Below, piece after piece: positions 39,994 to 51,075 of a stretch of 64,000 nt of DNA. The stretch spans positions 266,251 through 330,250 of the forward strand of contig NZ_AQWL01000004.1 in the NCBI RefSeq assembly GCF_000376425.1, read 5' to 3'. The notes under the pieces are model-generated. The model worked only from the letters and a program-made list of their open reading frames with translations, was not told the DNA's origin and did no database searches. This stretch comes from Thiobacillus denitrificans DSM 12475 (lineage in GTDB: Bacteria > Pseudomonadota > Gammaproteobacteria > Burkholderiales > Thiobacillaceae). Numbering within the stretch: the stretch's first letter is position 1; every line of letters starts with the position of its first letter. Made by a program: the position numbers and the translations under genes.

Positions 39994-40537
39994 TCTGCCC
40001 GTTACCGCGGACGACCGCCGCATCGCGCGGCTGGCGGCATTGGCGATCGGCCTGACGCTGGCCGAAGCGGCGATCCCCAGTCCCATCCCCGGGGTGAAAC
40101 CCGGGCTCGCCAACATCGTCGTCCTGCTGGTGCTGTTGCAACACGGCTGGCGCGCGGCGGCCTGGGTATCGGGTTTGCGCGTGCTGGCCGGCGGTCTGCT
40201 GCTGGGCAGCCTGTTTGCGCCGGGTTTCTGGCTGTCGGCGGCCGGCGCGCTCGCCAGTCTGGCGGTGCTGGCACTGGCGCGTCACCTGCCCGCGCGCGCA
40301 TTCGGCCCGGTCAGCCTGTCGGTGCTGGCGGCGTGGGGGCACATCGGCGGACAGCTTGCACTGGCGGGGGCATGGCTGCTGCCGGGCGCAGCGCTCATCA
40401 AACTACTGCCCGTGTTTGCCGCCGCCGCCCTGGTTTTCGGCGCAGTCAACGGCGTCATCGTGGCGCGCCTGCTTGCCGCTCCGGAAACGGACCGACAAAC
40501 GCCGCCCGGCATCGCAACGGGCGCCCGCAAGCGCTAG
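39974..40537 (+). CDS. Gx transporter family protein (HepS component I-like)
   Basis: 187 aa, five to six membrane helices. The motif AIPSPIPGVKPGLANIVVLLVLL near 22 is the family signature (Hpre_diP_synt_I, now grouped with ECF-type Gx transporters). The substrate is unknown. The older name, heptaprenyl diphosphate synthase component I, is probably misleading. The ATG at 39974 gives the shorter overlap with the NusG-II gene; 39962 is also possible. Confidence 0.85.
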   Translation: MTHSAIDLPVTADDRRIARLAALAIGLTLAEAAIPSPIPGVKPGLANIVVLLVLLQHGWRAAAWVSGLRVLAGGLLLGSLFAPGFWLSAAGALASLAVLALARHLPARAFGPVSLSVLAAWGHIGGQLALAGAWLLPGAALIKLLPVFAAAALVFGAVNGVIVARLLAAPETDRQTPPGIATGARKR

Positions 40538-40607
40538 ATGTGACCTGAATAGCCCGATCGAGGCGGCAGAGTAGATTATTGGCGGCATCCAAGCGACAAT
40601 TCGCGCC

Positions 40608-41225
40608 ATGCATCCACCCCTTAATACCGTCACCCTCGCGCTTTCCGGCGCTTCCGGCATGGCCTATGGCCTGCGTCTGCTCGAATGCCTGCTGGCTGCC
40701 GATCTGAATGTTTATCTGCTGGTATCGCAGGCCGCTCACCTCGTCGCCAAGCAGGAGCTTGGCGTGACGCTGCCCGCACGCGCCTGTGATCTCGAGCAGC
40801 AGTTGTCCGCAGGCCTCCATGCAGGCGACGGCCAGTTGCGCGTGTTTGGCCGCGAAGACTGGAATGCGCCGCTCGCGTCCGGCTCCAACCCCGCCGATGC
40901 GATGGTGGTGTGCCCGTGCTCGATGGGCACGCTGGCCGCGATCGCGCACGGTCTCTCGGACAACCTGATCGAGCGCGCAGCCGACGTCATGCTGAAGGAA
41001 CAGAAGAAGCTGATCCTCGTTCCACGCGAAGCGCCGTTTTCCACCCTGCACCTGGAAAACATGCTGACGCTGTCGAGGATGAACGCCGTCATCCTGCCCG
41101 CCAACCCCGGCTTCTATCACCGGCCGCAAAGCGTCGAGGATATCGTCGACTTCATCGTCGCGCGCATCCTCGATCAACTGGGCATCCAGCACGCGCTGAT
41201 GGCGCGGTGGGGCGACAAGCATTGA
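40608..41225 (+). CDS. ubiX: UbiX, flavin prenyltransferase
   Basis: 205 aa. Makes prenylated FMN, the cofactor of UbiD decarboxylase in ubiquinone synthesis. Family motifs [16 protein letters not shown] at the N-terminus, [26 protein letters not shown] near 103 and [15 protein letters not shown] near 143. ubiD is not in the window. The next gene overlaps its stop (TTGA). Confidence 0.95.
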   Translation: MHPPLNTVTLALSGASGMAYGLRLLECLLAADLNVYLLVSQAAHLVAKQELGVTLPARACDLEQQLSAGLHAGDGQLRVFGREDWNAPLASGSNPADAMVVCPCSMGTLAAIAHGLSDNLIERAADVMLKEQKKLILVPREAPFSTLHLENMLTLSRMNAVILPANPGFYHRPQSVEDIVDFIVARILDQLGIQHALMARWGDKH

Positions 41226-41818
41226 ACACCACGCCCAAGCAGGCCAGGTTGCCGCTATTCCCGCTCAATACCGTGATCTTTCCCGGTGGGCAGTTACCGC
41301 TGCGGATTTTCGAGCAGCGCTATCTCGGCATGGTCAAGCAGGCCATCGCCGACAGTACGCCGTTCGGCATCTGCGCCATTCGCGAGGGCACCGAGAGCGG
41401 CCCCCCTGCCGTTCCCTACCCCGTCGGCACGCTGGTACGCGTCACCGACTGGGACATGCCGCAACCCGGCATCCTGCATATCGGCACCCAGGCGCAGGAA
41501 CGCTTCGTCATCCGCAGCACTCATACCGAGCCCGGCGGCCTGCTGGTCGGCAGCGTGGAAGCCGTCAGCAGCGAGGCCGCCATCGCGGTCCCGGAAGAAC
41601 TTGAGCTTGCCGTCGAGATACTGCGCCACATCGTCGACGAATACGGCGACACGCATTTCCCCGTGCCGCACCAATTCGACAACGCCGTATGGGTGGGCTA
41701 CCGGCTGTCCGAAATGCTGCCGCTCACGCTGTCCATCAAACAGAATCTGCTGGAAATGAATGACAGCGTGACCCGCCTGCGCATCCTCACCGAATTCCTC
41801 AGAAAGCAGATCAACTAA
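41222..41818 (+). CDS. LON substrate-binding domain protein (stand-alone)
   Basis: 198 aa consisting of only a Lon N-terminal domain ([25 protein letters not shown] near 10), with no ATPase or protease part. Function of such proteins is unknown. The start is TTG at 41222, overlapping the ubiX stop by 4 bases; there is no ATG before the conserved segment. The stop overlaps the next ATG by one base. Confidence 0.85.
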   Translation: MNTTPKQARLPLFPLNTVIFPGGQLPLRIFEQRYLGMVKQAIADSTPFGICAIREGTESGPPAVPYPVGTLVRVTDWDMPQPGILHIGTQAQERFVIRSTHTEPGGLLVGSVEAVSSEAAIAVPEELELAVEILRHIVDEYGDTHFPVPHQFDNAVWVGYRLSEMLPLTLSIKQNLLEMNDSVTRLRILTEFLRKQIN

Positions 41819-42366
41819 TGGCACGCTTCTATCCCGTACTCGAAGCCAGACACCGTGCTTTCATCGCCGCACAGAAACTGTTCTTCACCGCCACCGGCAC
41901 CGCCGTCAGCCGCATCAACCTGTCGCCCAAGGGAATGGACAGCCTGCGCGTGCTTTCCGATACCCGTGTCGCCTATCTCGACCTCACCGGCAGCGGCAAC
42001 GAAACCGCCGCCCATCTGCTGCACGATGGCCGCATGACGCTGATGTTCTGCAGCTTCGACGCCGACCCGCTGATACTGCGGCTGTATGGGCGCGGCCGCG
42101 TGGTGCGCCGGCAGGATTCCGGATGGGCCGAATTGCGCCGTCATTTCCCTGTCCTTCCCGGCGAGCGCCAGCTCATCGTCCTCGACGTCGAATCGGTACA
42201 GACCTCGTGCGGTTACGCCGTGCCGAGGTATACCTACGCAGGTGAACGCGACACGCTGGCGCGCTGGGTCGACAAGAAAGGCCCGCTCGGTCTCCTGGAT
42301 TACTGGCGCGAAAAGAATCAACTCAGCATCGACGGCCTGCCCACCGGCTTACTGGAGGACGCATGA
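41818..42366 (+). CDS. Pyridoxamine 5'-phosphate oxidase-like (split-barrel flavin) protein
   Basis: 182 aa. Resembles the PNPOx-like FMN-binding family with FFTATGTAVSRINLSPKGMDSLRVL near 22 and GRMTLMFCSFDADPLILRLYG near 71. The exact substrate is unknown, since many members are not true PNP oxidases. Part of the ubiX-LON-domain operon. Confidence 0.85.
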   Translation: MARFYPVLEARHRAFIAAQKLFFTATGTAVSRINLSPKGMDSLRVLSDTRVAYLDLTGSGNETAAHLLHDGRMTLMFCSFDADPLILRLYGRGRVVRRQDSGWAELRRHFPVLPGERQLIVLDVESVQTSCGYAVPRYTYAGERDTLARWVDKKGPLGLLDYWREKNQLSIDGLPTGLLEDA

Positions 42367-42569
42367 TGAAAGCGATCCTGATTCCGCTCATATTGATCCT
42401 GGCGGGCTGCGATCCCACCCCGCCGCCACACCCGGAAACCGGACGCACGCTCAGCCCGGCTTTCGAAACACAGGTTCAGGCGCTGGAAAAAGCGCGCGCG
42501 GTGGAAGCCCGACTGATGGATGCGGCGGCGGCACAGCGCGCGCAGACGGAAGGCGCGGCGCCGCCGTAA
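42363..42569 (+). CDS. Small lipoprotein of unknown function
   Basis: 68 aa. Lipoprotein signal with lipobox ILAGC (Cys near 16), then a Pro-rich start and a short helix (FETQVQALEKARAVEARLMDAAAAQ). Two ATGs (42363, 42366) overlap the previous gene. It ends 7 bases from the convergent tcdA gene. The family is not recognised. Confidence 0.75.
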   Translation: MMKAILIPLILILAGCDPTPPPHPETGRTLSPAFETQVQALEKARAVEARLMDAAAAQRAQTEGAAPP

Positions 42570-42576
42570 GCAGGCG

Positions 42577-43308
42577 TCACGCGGCCAGCAGCCGTTGCAC
42601 CACCGCTCCCGCCAGCATCAGGCCGAACAGCGGCGGCATGTAGCTGATGGTGCCGTTGACCGCGCGGGCGCGACCGCGCCCCTCGACCGGCTGCGGCGGC
42701 AACGGGGCACGTCCAGCTTCGTCGGAAAACACGGTAAGCACGCCCCTGGGAATGCCGCGCTTGCGCAGGCGCTTGCGCATCACCGAGGCGAGCGGGCACA
42801 TGCTGGTTTTTGAAATATCGGCGATCTGGATGCGGGTGGGGTCGAGCTTGTTGCCGGCCCCCATGCTGGACGCCACGCGCAACCCGCGCTCGACGCTGCT
42901 GGCGACCAGCGCGACCTTGCAGTTGAGCGAATCGATGCAATCGATGACGAAATCGACATCGCCCGGCACGACGTCGGCCACGGTTTCGGGAATCAGGAAT
43001 TCACGGATCACGCTGAGTTCGCAGGCCGGGTTGATGTCACGGATGCGCGCCGCCATCAGCCCGGCTTTCGACTGCCCAACCGTGGACAACAGCGCGGGCA
43101 GCTGGCGATTGATGTTCGATGTCGCAACGACGTCGTGATCGATCAGAGTCAACCGCCCCACCCCCGCACGCGCCAGCGCCTCGGCACAATACGAGCCGAC
43201 GCCGCCCAAACCGGCCACCAGCACGTGCGCATTGGCAAGCCGCGCCTGCTCGCCGGCATCAAGCAGAATCCGGGTACGTTCAAATTGCGGCGGCAAGACT
43301 GCATCCAT
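42577..43308 (-). CDS. tcdA: TcdA, tRNA threonylcarbamoyladenosine dehydratase
   Basis: 243 aa. E1/ThiF-like fold with the nucleotide loop VAGLGGVGSYCAEAL near 31 and DHDVVATSNINRQ near 58. It cyclises t6A to ct6A at position 37 of tRNAs using ATP, in the cytoplasm. It carries a conserved SVMRKRLRKRGIPRG in the C-terminal half. Divergent from the DUF2905 gene, with 16 bases between start codons. Confidence 0.93.
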   Translation of the reverse strand: MDAVLPPQFERTRILLDAGEQARLANAHVLVAGLGGVGSYCAEALARAGVGRLTLIDHDVVATSNINRQLPALLSTVGQSKAGLMAARIRDINPACELSVIREFLIPETVADVVPGDVDFVIDCIDSLNCKVALVASSVERGLRVASSMGAGNKLDPTRIQIADISKTSMCPLASVMRKRLRKRGIPRGVLTVFSDEAGRAPLPPQPVEGRGRARAVNGTISYMPPLFGLMLAGAVVQRLLAA

Positions 43309-43324
43309 CGGTTAAAATTCCTTC

Positions 43325-43525
43325 ATGGTCAAATGGCTGGTCACACTCGTTCTGGCATTACTGGTTTTGGGGCTGCTCACCCCCTGGCTCAACCGCCTAG
43401 GGCTGGGCCGGCTGCCCGGCGACGTCCAGGTCAAGCACAAGCGGGGCGTATTCTACTTCCCATTTACCAGTGTCATTCTCATGTCGCTGGCGCTCTCCCT
43501 GCTGGTCTACCTGCTGGGCCGGTGA
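43325..43525 (+). CDS. DUF2905 small membrane protein
   Basis: 66 aa, two membrane helices (about 4-21 and 44-64) around the signature RLPGDVQVKHKRGVFYFPFTS. Function unknown. Followed 34 bases later by greB. Confidence 0.9.
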   Translation: MVKWLVTLVLALLVLGLLTPWLNRLGLGRLPGDVQVKHKRGVFYFPFTSVILMSLALSLLVYLLGR

Positions 43526-43559
43526 ATCAAACGCCCGCCCCCATGTTGCCTCCACCGAA

Positions 43560-44120
43560 ATGAACAAGGCATTCGTAAAAGAAACCGATGCCCCGGATGC
43601 CGATGAGGACGATCTCATCGCGCCGGCGCTGCCTGCCGGGTCGAAAAACTACATGACGCCCGCAGGTTACGCACAGCTGGACGCCGAGTTCAACCAGCTA
43701 TGGAAGGTCGAGCGGCCCAGACTGGTGGAAACCATCTCCTGGGCGGCAAGCAACGGCGACCGCTCGGAAAACGGCGACTATATCTACGGCAAGAAGCGGC
43801 TGCGCGAAGTCGACCGCCGCATCCGTTTCCTGTCCAAGCGGCTGGAGCACGCCGAGGTTGTCGACCCAGCCTCCCGCGAGGACACCGATCAGGTATTTTT
43901 CGGCGCCACCGTCACCGTCGCCGATCACGACGGCAGCGAATCCACCTATGCCATCGTCGGCATCGACGAGGCCGACGCCGGACGCGGCCGCATTGCGTGG
44001 ATTTCACCGATGGCACGCGCGCTGCTGAAAGCGCGCGAGGGCGACAGCGTCAGCGTGCAGACCCCGGATGGGCGGCGCGAGGTTGACATCGTCGCGGTGC
44101 GCTACGTCGCGCTGGACTAG
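43560..44120 (+). CDS. greB: GreB, transcript cleavage factor
   Basis: 186 aa. N-terminal coiled coil with the GreB signature NGDRSENGDYIYGKKRLREVDRRIRFLSKRLE and a C-terminal FKBP-like domain. It rescues backtracked RNA polymerase. The ATG at 43560 gives about 30 residues before the conserved MTPAGY, slightly longer than the E. coli protein. A palindrome follows 5 bases after the stop. Confidence 0.94.
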   Translation: MNKAFVKETDAPDADEDDLIAPALPAGSKNYMTPAGYAQLDAEFNQLWKVERPRLVETISWAASNGDRSENGDYIYGKKRLREVDRRIRFLSKRLEHAEVVDPASREDTDQVFFGATVTVADHDGSESTYAIVGIDEADAGRGRIAWISPMARALLKAREGDSVSVQTPDGRREVDIVAVRYVALD

Positions 44121-44124
44121 GGTC

Positions 44125-44150
44125 AGGGGTCACAGTGAACTGTGACCCCT
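44125..44150. repeat. Palindromic hairpin between greB and cnoX
   Basis: Perfect 11-bp stem AGGGGTCACAG / CTGTGACCCCT with a TGAA loop, between convergent genes. It looks like the widespread GGGGTCA...TGACCCC repeat family. There is no T run on either side, so it is at best a weak bidirectional terminator. Confidence 0.75.
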
Positions 44151-44154
44151 GCGA

Positions 44155-44997
44155 TCAGTTCAACGCGCTTGCCAGCAGGCGCCGGTAACGGCTCACCAGT
44201 TCGCCGCCACCCAGCAGGGTGAACACCGACAGCAGGGTTTTGCGGCCTATGTCGTCCTCGAAACCGCGGTCACGGCGGACGATTTCCAGCAGCTGCGCCA
44301 TGCCGGGTTCGAATTGGCCGGCCGCCACATACAGGTTGGCGAGTTGCAGCCGCGCCTCCAGATCGTTTCCATCCGCCGCGACCCGCGCGGTCAGCGCAGC
44401 CTCGTCCGCATCGGCCGTGCCGACGAACTGTAGCCGGGCCTTGAGTTGCGGCGCACGCGGGTCGGCGTCGTCCGGCACGCTCGCGAGCAGGCGGCGGGCT
44501 TCGTCGGCCTCACCCAGATCGAGCATGATTTCGGCGGCATCGAGCCGTATGCCGACATGAGCAGGGGCGATTCTTGACGCATCGGCCAGCCGCTGCAGCG
44601 CGGCCGAGGCATCGCCCGCAAGATGCAGTTCGGCGGCCTGTGCACGCAGTTCGTCCGCCGGACCCGGGATGAGGCGGTCGAGAAAGGCGCGCACCTCGCC
44701 CTCCGGCAGTGCGCCGGAAAACTCGTCGACCGGTTCGCCGTCGATGAAGGCCTTGACGCTGGGAATGCCGCGCACCGCGTAACGCGCAGCGAGTTCCTGG
44801 TTGTCGTCGGAGTTGATCTTGGCGAGCAGGAACTTGCCGCCGTATTCCGCAGCGAGTTTTTCCAGGATGGGTTTCAACGACTTGCACGGGCCGCACCAGG
44901 GCGCCCAGAAATCGACCACCACCGGGCGGTGCCTCGATTCTTCGAGGACGTGTTGCTGAAAGTCGGCAAGGTCGACGTCGAGTGCGTGTTCGGACAT
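44155..44997 (-). CDS. cnoX: CnoX/YbbN-like thioredoxin-TPR co-chaperone
   Basis: 280 aa. N-terminal thioredoxin domain with active-site WCGPC near 34, then TPR-like repeats to the end. In E. coli CnoX guards proteins against hypochlorous damage and passes them to GroEL; there the active site is SXXC, while here the full CGPC suggests a redox-active member. Convergent with greB. Confidence 0.88.
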   Translation of the reverse strand: MSEHALDVDLADFQQHVLEESRHRPVVVDFWAPWCGPCKSLKPILEKLAAEYGGKFLLAKINSDDNQELAARYAVRGIPSVKAFIDGEPVDEFSGALPEGEVRAFLDRLIPGPADELRAQAAELHLAGDASAALQRLADASRIAPAHVGIRLDAAEIMLDLGEADEARRLLASVPDDADPRAPQLKARLQFVGTADADEAALTARVAADGNDLEARLQLANLYVAAGQFEPGMAQLLEIVRRDRGFEDDIGRKTLLSVFTLLGGGELVSRYRRLLASALN

Positions 44998-45050
44998 GGG
45001 GACTCCGCTTCAATCGCCGGATTGCTCAATCCGGCTCAAATCAGACTGCC

Positions 45051-46442
<1,392 letters not shown>

Positions 46443-46475
46443 TTATTCAGTGATTGGTCCATGCGGCGCGCCATG

Positions 46476-47069
46476 CTAAACGGTCCGCCTGTCGCGGACG
46501 GCCTGGGCCAGCGTGCCGCTGTCCACATATTCCAGTTCGCCGCCGGCCGGCACCCCGCGCGCCAGGCGGCTGACCTTGAGACCGCGCGCTTTCAGCAGTT
46601 CACCTATCGTGTGCGCGGTGGCTTCGCCTTCCGGCGTGAAATTGGTCGCCAGGATCACTTCCTCGACCACGCCGTCGAGCGCACGATTGATCAGCCGCTC
46701 GAGGTGGATTTCGCGCGGGCCGATGCCGTCGAGCGGGCTCAAGCGTCCCATCAGCACGAAATACAGGCCGCCATAGCTTTGTGTGGCTTCCATCATGTTG
46801 AAGTCGGCCGGCATTTCCACAACCGCCAGCTGCCGCTTGTCGCGCCGTGGGCTGGCGCAGACTTCGCACACCTCCGCTTCGGAAAAATTGTTGCACAGGC
46901 GGCAATGATGCAGGTGGGTCAGCGCATGCTGCAACGCCTCCGCCAGCATTTCGGCGCCGCGCCGGTCGCGCTGCAGCAGGTGATAGGCCATGCGTGCCGC
47001 CGACTTGGGCCCGACCCCGGGCAGTACGCGCAGGGCGGTGATCAGGTGTTCCAGTGCGGCGGGCTGCAC
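46476..47069 (-). CDS. recR: RecR, recombination mediator
   Basis: 197 aa. N-terminal HhH ([17 protein letters not shown]), zinc finger [16 protein letters not shown] near 58 and Toprim domain ([16 protein letters not shown]). Works with RecFO to load RecA at gaps. Same strand and closely spaced after dnaX and ybaB, the usual order. Confidence 0.97.
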   Translation of the reverse strand: MQPAALEHLITALRVLPGVGPKSAARMAYHLLQRDRRGAEMLAEALQHALTHLHHCRLCNNFSEAEVCEVCASPRRDKRQLAVVEMPADFNMMEATQSYGGLYFVLMGRLSPLDGIGPREIHLERLINRALDGVVEEVILATNFTPEGEATAHTIGELLKARGLKVSRLARGVPAGGELEYVDSGTLAQAVRDRRTV

Positions 47070-47079
47070 AGACAGCGCC

Positions 47080-47406
47080 TCAGAAAGGCAGTTTCATTCC
47101 CGGCGGAATCGGCAGACCGGCGGTCACGCCGGCCATTTTTTCCTGCACCGTCGATTCGACCTTGCGTACGGCATCGTTCACCGCCGCTGCCACCAGATCT
47201 TCCAGCATTTCGCGGTCGTCCGTCATCAGGCTGGGATCGATGGCGACGCGGCGCACGTCGTATTTGCAGGTCATCGTCACCTTGACCATGCCGGCGCCGC
47301 TCTGTCCCTCTATCTCGATTTCGGCCAGCTTGGCCTGCATCTTGGCCATGTTGTCCTGCATCTGCTGAACCTGCTTCATCATGTTGCCGATGCCACCCTT
47401 CATCAT
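47080..47406 (-). CDS. YbaB/EbfC nucleoid-associated protein
   Basis: 108 aa. N-terminal helix rich in Met, Gln and Lys ([21 protein letters not shown]) and the family segment [22 protein letters not shown]. Binds DNA as a dimer. Its ATG overlaps the dnaX stop codon by 4 bases, so the two are coupled. recR follows 10 bases later. Confidence 0.95.
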   Translation of the reverse strand: MMKGGIGNMMKQVQQMQDNMAKMQAKLAEIEIEGQSGAGMVKVTMTCKYDVRRVAIDPSLMTDDREMLEDLVAAAVNDAVRKVESTVQEKMAGVTAGLPIPPGMKLPF

Positions 47407-49139
47407 GTCGATTCTCCTAATGGCTGTATGGTTGAGGCGTCGATCTGGCCACCGAACTGGTCGACCAACTCACGCACAAATGGATCCGATTCGATTGCGG
47501 CCACGGCTTCGGCCTGGCGCGCTTCCTTGATGCGGGTACGCACCTGCTGCGGTGTCCGCTCGGCGGCGGCGCCGATCTCGAACCTCACGTCAAGCGCCGC
47601 ACCGTACTTTTCGCGCAGCGATCCCACCAGCCTGTCCTGATAGGTGCGATCGAGCAAATGCTTGTGCGCTTCACCCACGCGCAAGCTCACCGCATTGCCC
47701 GTCTGCGATACCAGTTCGCAGTGGTCGGCGAGCATCTTGGCCATGCCGCCGAGGCGCAATTCCGCGACGACAGCCAGCCAGTCCCAGGTTCCGTGCGGCG
47801 TGGGTTCGCGGGCGACCAGCGCAGGCGCGGGAGGCGCAATCGGCGCGGGTGTCTCGATCAATTCAGGCGGCGCGGCCGGTTCAGCCGGTACGCTCCCGAC
47901 ACGTGGGACGGTTGCCTGCACGGGTACGGTCGACCTGGCGGGCGCTGCCACCGGCGCGACGGCACGCGGCGCCGGCTCGGCCCCGGCAACGGACACCGCA
48001 CGCATGGGAGCGGGGTGATCCGCAGGCGCCGCGCCCGGAGCGAAGGCCAGCATGCGCAACAGCGTCATGCAGAAGCCGGAAAACTCGTCCGGCGCATACG
48101 CCAGGTCGCGCCGGCCGTTCAGCGCGATCTGGTAATACAGCTGCGCGGTTTCTGCATCCAGCTGCGCGGCGGCGGCCTGCATCCGCTCGGCATCCATGCC
48201 GGCTTCCACCGTGCCCGGCGCGTGCAGCAGCAAAGCCAACTGGGTCAGCAGGCTGCCCAGATCCTGCAAGGCCGCGTCGAAGGCGATGCCGCGCTCGGCC
48301 AGCTGGTGTGCCTGCTGCAGCAGCGCATCGCCGTTTTGCGCCGCCAGCGCATCGAGCAGATCGAACAGGTAATCGCGCCGCACCGTGCCGAGCATGGCCT
48401 CGACTGCGGCCGTTTCCACCGTGCCGCCGCCGTAGGCGATGGCCTGGTCGGTCAGCGACAGCGCGTCGCGCATGCTGCCGGCGGCGGCGCGCGCCAGCAG
48501 GTTCAACGCAGCCGGTTCGCTGGCGACATGTTCCTGCGCCAGCACCTCGCCCAGATGCTGCGCCACCAGCGCAGGCGGCATCGGCTTCAGGTTGAACTGC
48601 AGGCAGCGGGAGAGCACCGTCACCGGAATCTTCTGCGGGTCGGTGGTGGCGAGGATGAACTTGACGTGCGCCGGCGGCTCCTCCAGCGTCTTCAGCATGG
48701 AGTTGAACGCCGGCTTCGACAGCATGTGCACTTCGTCGATGATGTAGACCTTGTAGCGTCCCACCGTCGGCGCGTACTGCGCGTTGTCGAGCACCTCGCG
48801 CATGTTGTCGACGCCGGTGTTAGAGGCCGCGTCCAGTTCCAGCAGGTCGACGAAACGGCCGGCGTCGATCTGGGTGCACGCCGAACAGGTGCCGCACGGC
48901 GTCGCGGTGACGCCGGTTTCGCAATTGAGGCACTTGGCGAGGATGCGCGCCAGCGTGGTCTTGCCGACGCCGCGCGTGCCGGTCAGCAGATAGGCATGAT
49001 GCAGGCGGCCCTGGGTCAGCGCGTTGGAGAGCGCCTGCACCACATGCTCCTGCCCCTTGAGGTCGGCGAACGCGCGCGGCCGCCATTTGCGCGCCAGCGC
49101 CAGTGCGGGGGAAGCAGAATCGCCGAACAGGTCAGTCAT
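47403..49139 (-). CDS. dnaX: DNA polymerase III subunit tau/gamma
   Basis: 578 aa. Clamp-loader ATPase: RKWRPRAF start, Walker [10 protein letters not shown] near 46, four-Cys zinc module (CLNC, CGTCSAC), [10 protein letters not shown] Walker B. A Pro/Ala-rich linker near 395-455 leads to the tau-specific end. The MTDLFG start (49139) is used; the ORF extends 10 codons further. I saw no A-rich slippery site for a gamma frameshift. Confidence 0.95.
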   Translation of the reverse strand: MTDLFGDSASPALALARKWRPRAFADLKGQEHVVQALSNALTQGRLHHAYLLTGTRGVGKTTLARILAKCLNCETGVTATPCGTCSACTQIDAGRFVDLLELDAASNTGVDNMREVLDNAQYAPTVGRYKVYIIDEVHMLSKPAFNSMLKTLEEPPAHVKFILATTDPQKIPVTVLSRCLQFNLKPMPPALVAQHLGEVLAQEHVASEPAALNLLARAAAGSMRDALSLTDQAIAYGGGTVETAAVEAMLGTVRRDYLFDLLDALAAQNGDALLQQAHQLAERGIAFDAALQDLGSLLTQLALLLHAPGTVEAGMDAERMQAAAAQLDAETAQLYYQIALNGRRDLAYAPDEFSGFCMTLLRMLAFAPGAAPADHPAPMRAVSVAGAEPAPRAVAPVAAPARSTVPVQATVPRVGSVPAEPAAPPELIETPAPIAPPAPALVAREPTPHGTWDWLAVVAELRLGGMAKMLADHCELVSQTGNAVSLRVGEAHKHLLDRTYQDRLVGSLREKYGAALDVRFEIGAAAERTPQQVRTRIKEARQAEAVAAIESDPFVRELVDQFGGQIDASTIQPLGEST

Positions 49140-49198
49140 CCGGTCGATTTTATCAGAGCGGGGCCCCACCCTGCCCGACCGAACACAGCATTCAGCGC

Positions 49199-49732
49199 TT
49201 AAAACCGATAGGCAAAACGGATTTGCTGGAAATCGATACCATCGTTGGGCGACTTGAGGTCGGCATTGGACAGGTGCTGGAACCGGTACCCCAGATCAAA
49301 CTGGCTCTTGTCGCCGAAGAGCAGTCCCATGCCCAGATGATCGCCGAACTGGAAGGCGCTGCCCAAGTCCCGGCCTGCATTCACGTGCGTATTGCTGATG
49401 AAGTGGGCGCCGATGGCGCCTTCCACATAGGGACGCCAACCGCTTTGCGCTTTGGTTCTCAGCCGGAACACCGGGGCCAGACCGATATCCCAGATGCCCT
49501 TGCCACCGGCCGAGGCGCCATGCCAGTACCCCAGGGAAGCTTCCCAGTAGCCGGTCAGGTACCAGTTTCCGTCGGTAAACCATTTGCGGTCCCACTCACG
49601 GGTCAGGCTGATCTGGCCCATGTCGGTCGAGGCATCGCCCCAGCCGCCTTCGATCGCGATTCCATCGGCTGCCTGACAGGACGGAGCCAGTCCCATGCCA
49701 ACAATCAACAACAGAATGTGGCGCCTTTTCAT
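49199..49732 (-). CDS. PagL-like lipid A 3-O-deacylase (acyloxyacyl hydrolase)
   Basis: 177 aa. Signal peptide (cut near SCQA) and an eight-stranded beta-barrel pattern ending in Phe (FAYRF). The catalytic pair His-Ser is in YRFQHLSNADLKSPNDG near 150, the PagL hallmark. It should trim a 3-linked acyl chain of lipid A in the outer membrane. The ATG at 49732 is preferred to the GTG at 49744. It lies between dnaX and ffs on the same strand. Confidence 0.88.
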   Translation of the reverse strand: MKRRHILLLIVGMGLAPSCQAADGIAIEGGWGDASTDMGQISLTREWDRKWFTDGNWYLTGYWEASLGYWHGASAGGKGIWDIGLAPVFRLRTKAQSGWRPYVEGAIGAHFISNTHVNAGRDLGSAFQFGDHLGMGLLFGDKSQFDLGYRFQHLSNADLKSPNDGIDFQQIRFAYRF

Positions 49733-49781
49733 CTCGATGCCCACCGAGCAACAGACAACTGAATTGTAGATAAATGAATAG

Positions 49782-49882
49782 AGTGGCGAGCCTTACCCCG
49801 GCACTGGCATCGACCGCTGGGGCTGCTTCCTTCCGGACCTGACCCGATTCACGACCTAGCCATGCGGGGAGACCCGCCACCC
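49782..49882 (-). ncRNA. ffs: SRP RNA (4.5S, small bacterial type)
   Basis: On the minus strand the conserved apical loop GGTCAGGTCCGGAAGGAAGC is present. The ends GGTGGCG and CGCCACTC pair to close the hairpin, giving about 100 nt. It binds Ffh to target membrane proteins. Location beside dnaX is common in Betaproteobacteria. End positions are accurate to a few bases. Confidence 0.95.
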
Positions 49883-49904
49883 GCATTTTAACCCGGAAGC
49901 GTGT

Positions 49905-50981
49905 CTATTCTTCATCCGCCGGCGCGGTCAGCCGGCGTTTTTTCACCGCGTCGGCCAGCATCCGCAGCAGCGGGACGGTGTCGTCCCAGCCGATGCAGGC
50001 ATCGGTGATCGACTTGGCGTATTCCAGCGACTGGCCCGCGACCAGATCCTGGCGGCCGGGATTCAGATGGCTCTCGACCATGGCGCCGATGATGCGGTTG
50101 TCGCCCCCTGCCACCTGCGCTGCGACTTCGGCGGCGACGTCGATCTGGCGCTGGTACTGCTTGCTCGAATTGGCATGCGAGAAATCGATCATCAGCTGCT
50201 GGCGCAAGCCGGCCGATGCCAGCTCGCCACACGCCAAGCTGACGCTCGCCGCATCGTAGTTGGGTGCCTTGCCGCCGCGCAAGATCACATGCGTGTCCTC
50301 GTTGCCGGAAGTGCTGAACACGCCGACATGGCCCGACTTGGTGACGGAGATGAAATGGTGGCGCGCAGCGGCCGCCTTGATCGCATCGACCGCGATGCGC
50401 AGGCTGCCGTCGGTGCCGTTCTTGAATCCGACCGGACACGACAGGCCGGACGCCAGCTGGCGATGCGACTGCGATTCGGTGGTGCGGGCGCCGATGGCGC
50501 CCCAGCCCACCAGGTCGGCAATGTATTGCGGCGAGATCAGATCGAGGAACTCGGTCGCGCAGGGCAGGCCAATTTCGTTGATTTCCAGCAGCAGCTTGCG
50601 CGCCAGCCGTAGCCCCTCGTTGATGTCGAAGCTTTCGTCCAGGTGCGGGTCGTTGATCAGGCCCTTCCAGCCCACGGTGGTGCGCGGTTTTTCGAAATAC
50701 ACGCGCATGACGACGATCAGGTCGTGCGCCAGCTCGTCGGCCAGCGGCTTCAGTTTGCGCGCATAGTCGAGCGCGGCAGCCGGATCGTGGATGGAACACG
50801 GGCCGACGACGACGAACATTCGGTCGTCCGCCCCGCGCAGCACGTCATGGATGGCACTGCGGGCTTGCGCCACGTGCGCCAGCACGGTTTCGCTGGCGCG
50901 CAATTCGCGCATGACCTGCATCGGAGCGAGCAGTTCGCCGCTTTGCTCGATGCGGGTATCGTCGGTTCGGGTGGCAGACAT
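49905..50981 (-). CDS. aroG: 3-deoxy-7-phosphoheptulonate synthase (DAHP synthase, class I)
   Basis: 358 aa. First step of aromatic amino acid synthesis (PEP + erythrose 4-phosphate). AroFGH-type motifs: VVVGPCSIHDPAAALDYA near 58, YFEKPRTTVGWKGLINDP near 95 and FSHANSSKQ near 268. It begins MSATRTDD at 50981; the ORF upstream of this is the leader. A Phe/Tyr leader peptide and attenuator terminator precede it. Confidence 0.96.
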   Translation of the reverse strand: MSATRTDDTRIEQSGELLAPMQVMRELRASETVLAHVAQARSAIHDVLRGADDRMFVVVGPCSIHDPAAALDYARKLKPLADELAHDLIVVMRVYFEKPRTTVGWKGLINDPHLDESFDINEGLRLARKLLLEINEIGLPCATEFLDLISPQYIADLVGWGAIGARTTESQSHRQLASGLSCPVGFKNGTDGSLRIAVDAIKAAAARHHFISVTKSGHVGVFSTSGNEDTHVILRGGKAPNYDAASVSLACGELASAGLRQQLMIDFSHANSSKQYQRQIDVAAEVAAQVAGGDNRIIGAMVESHLNPGRQDLVAGQSLEYAKSITDACIGWDDTVPLLRMLADAVKKRRLTAPADEE

Positions 50982-51023
50982 GTTCAGACTCCGTTGATTT
51001 AGGTTGATCCGTGCGGCGGCGTA

Positions 51024-51054
51024 AACAAAAAAACCGCCAGCGGACTGGCGGTTT
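51024..51054 (-). terminator. Attenuator terminator in the aroG leader
   Basis: Minus-strand stem AAACCGCCAG / CTGGCGGTTT with a TCCG loop, then a run of T. It lies between the leader peptide and aroG. The upstream leader segment CAGGCGGTC can instead pair with AACCGCC, giving a plausible antiterminator. Confidence 0.82.
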
Positions 51055-51075
51055 CGTTGAGGCGTGCCGTTCGTT

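Noticed and set aside
47403-49139. Programmed frameshift in dnaX producing gamma
   Set aside because: No A-rich slippery heptamer with a following stem is evident; the single frame gives a full tau-type protein.
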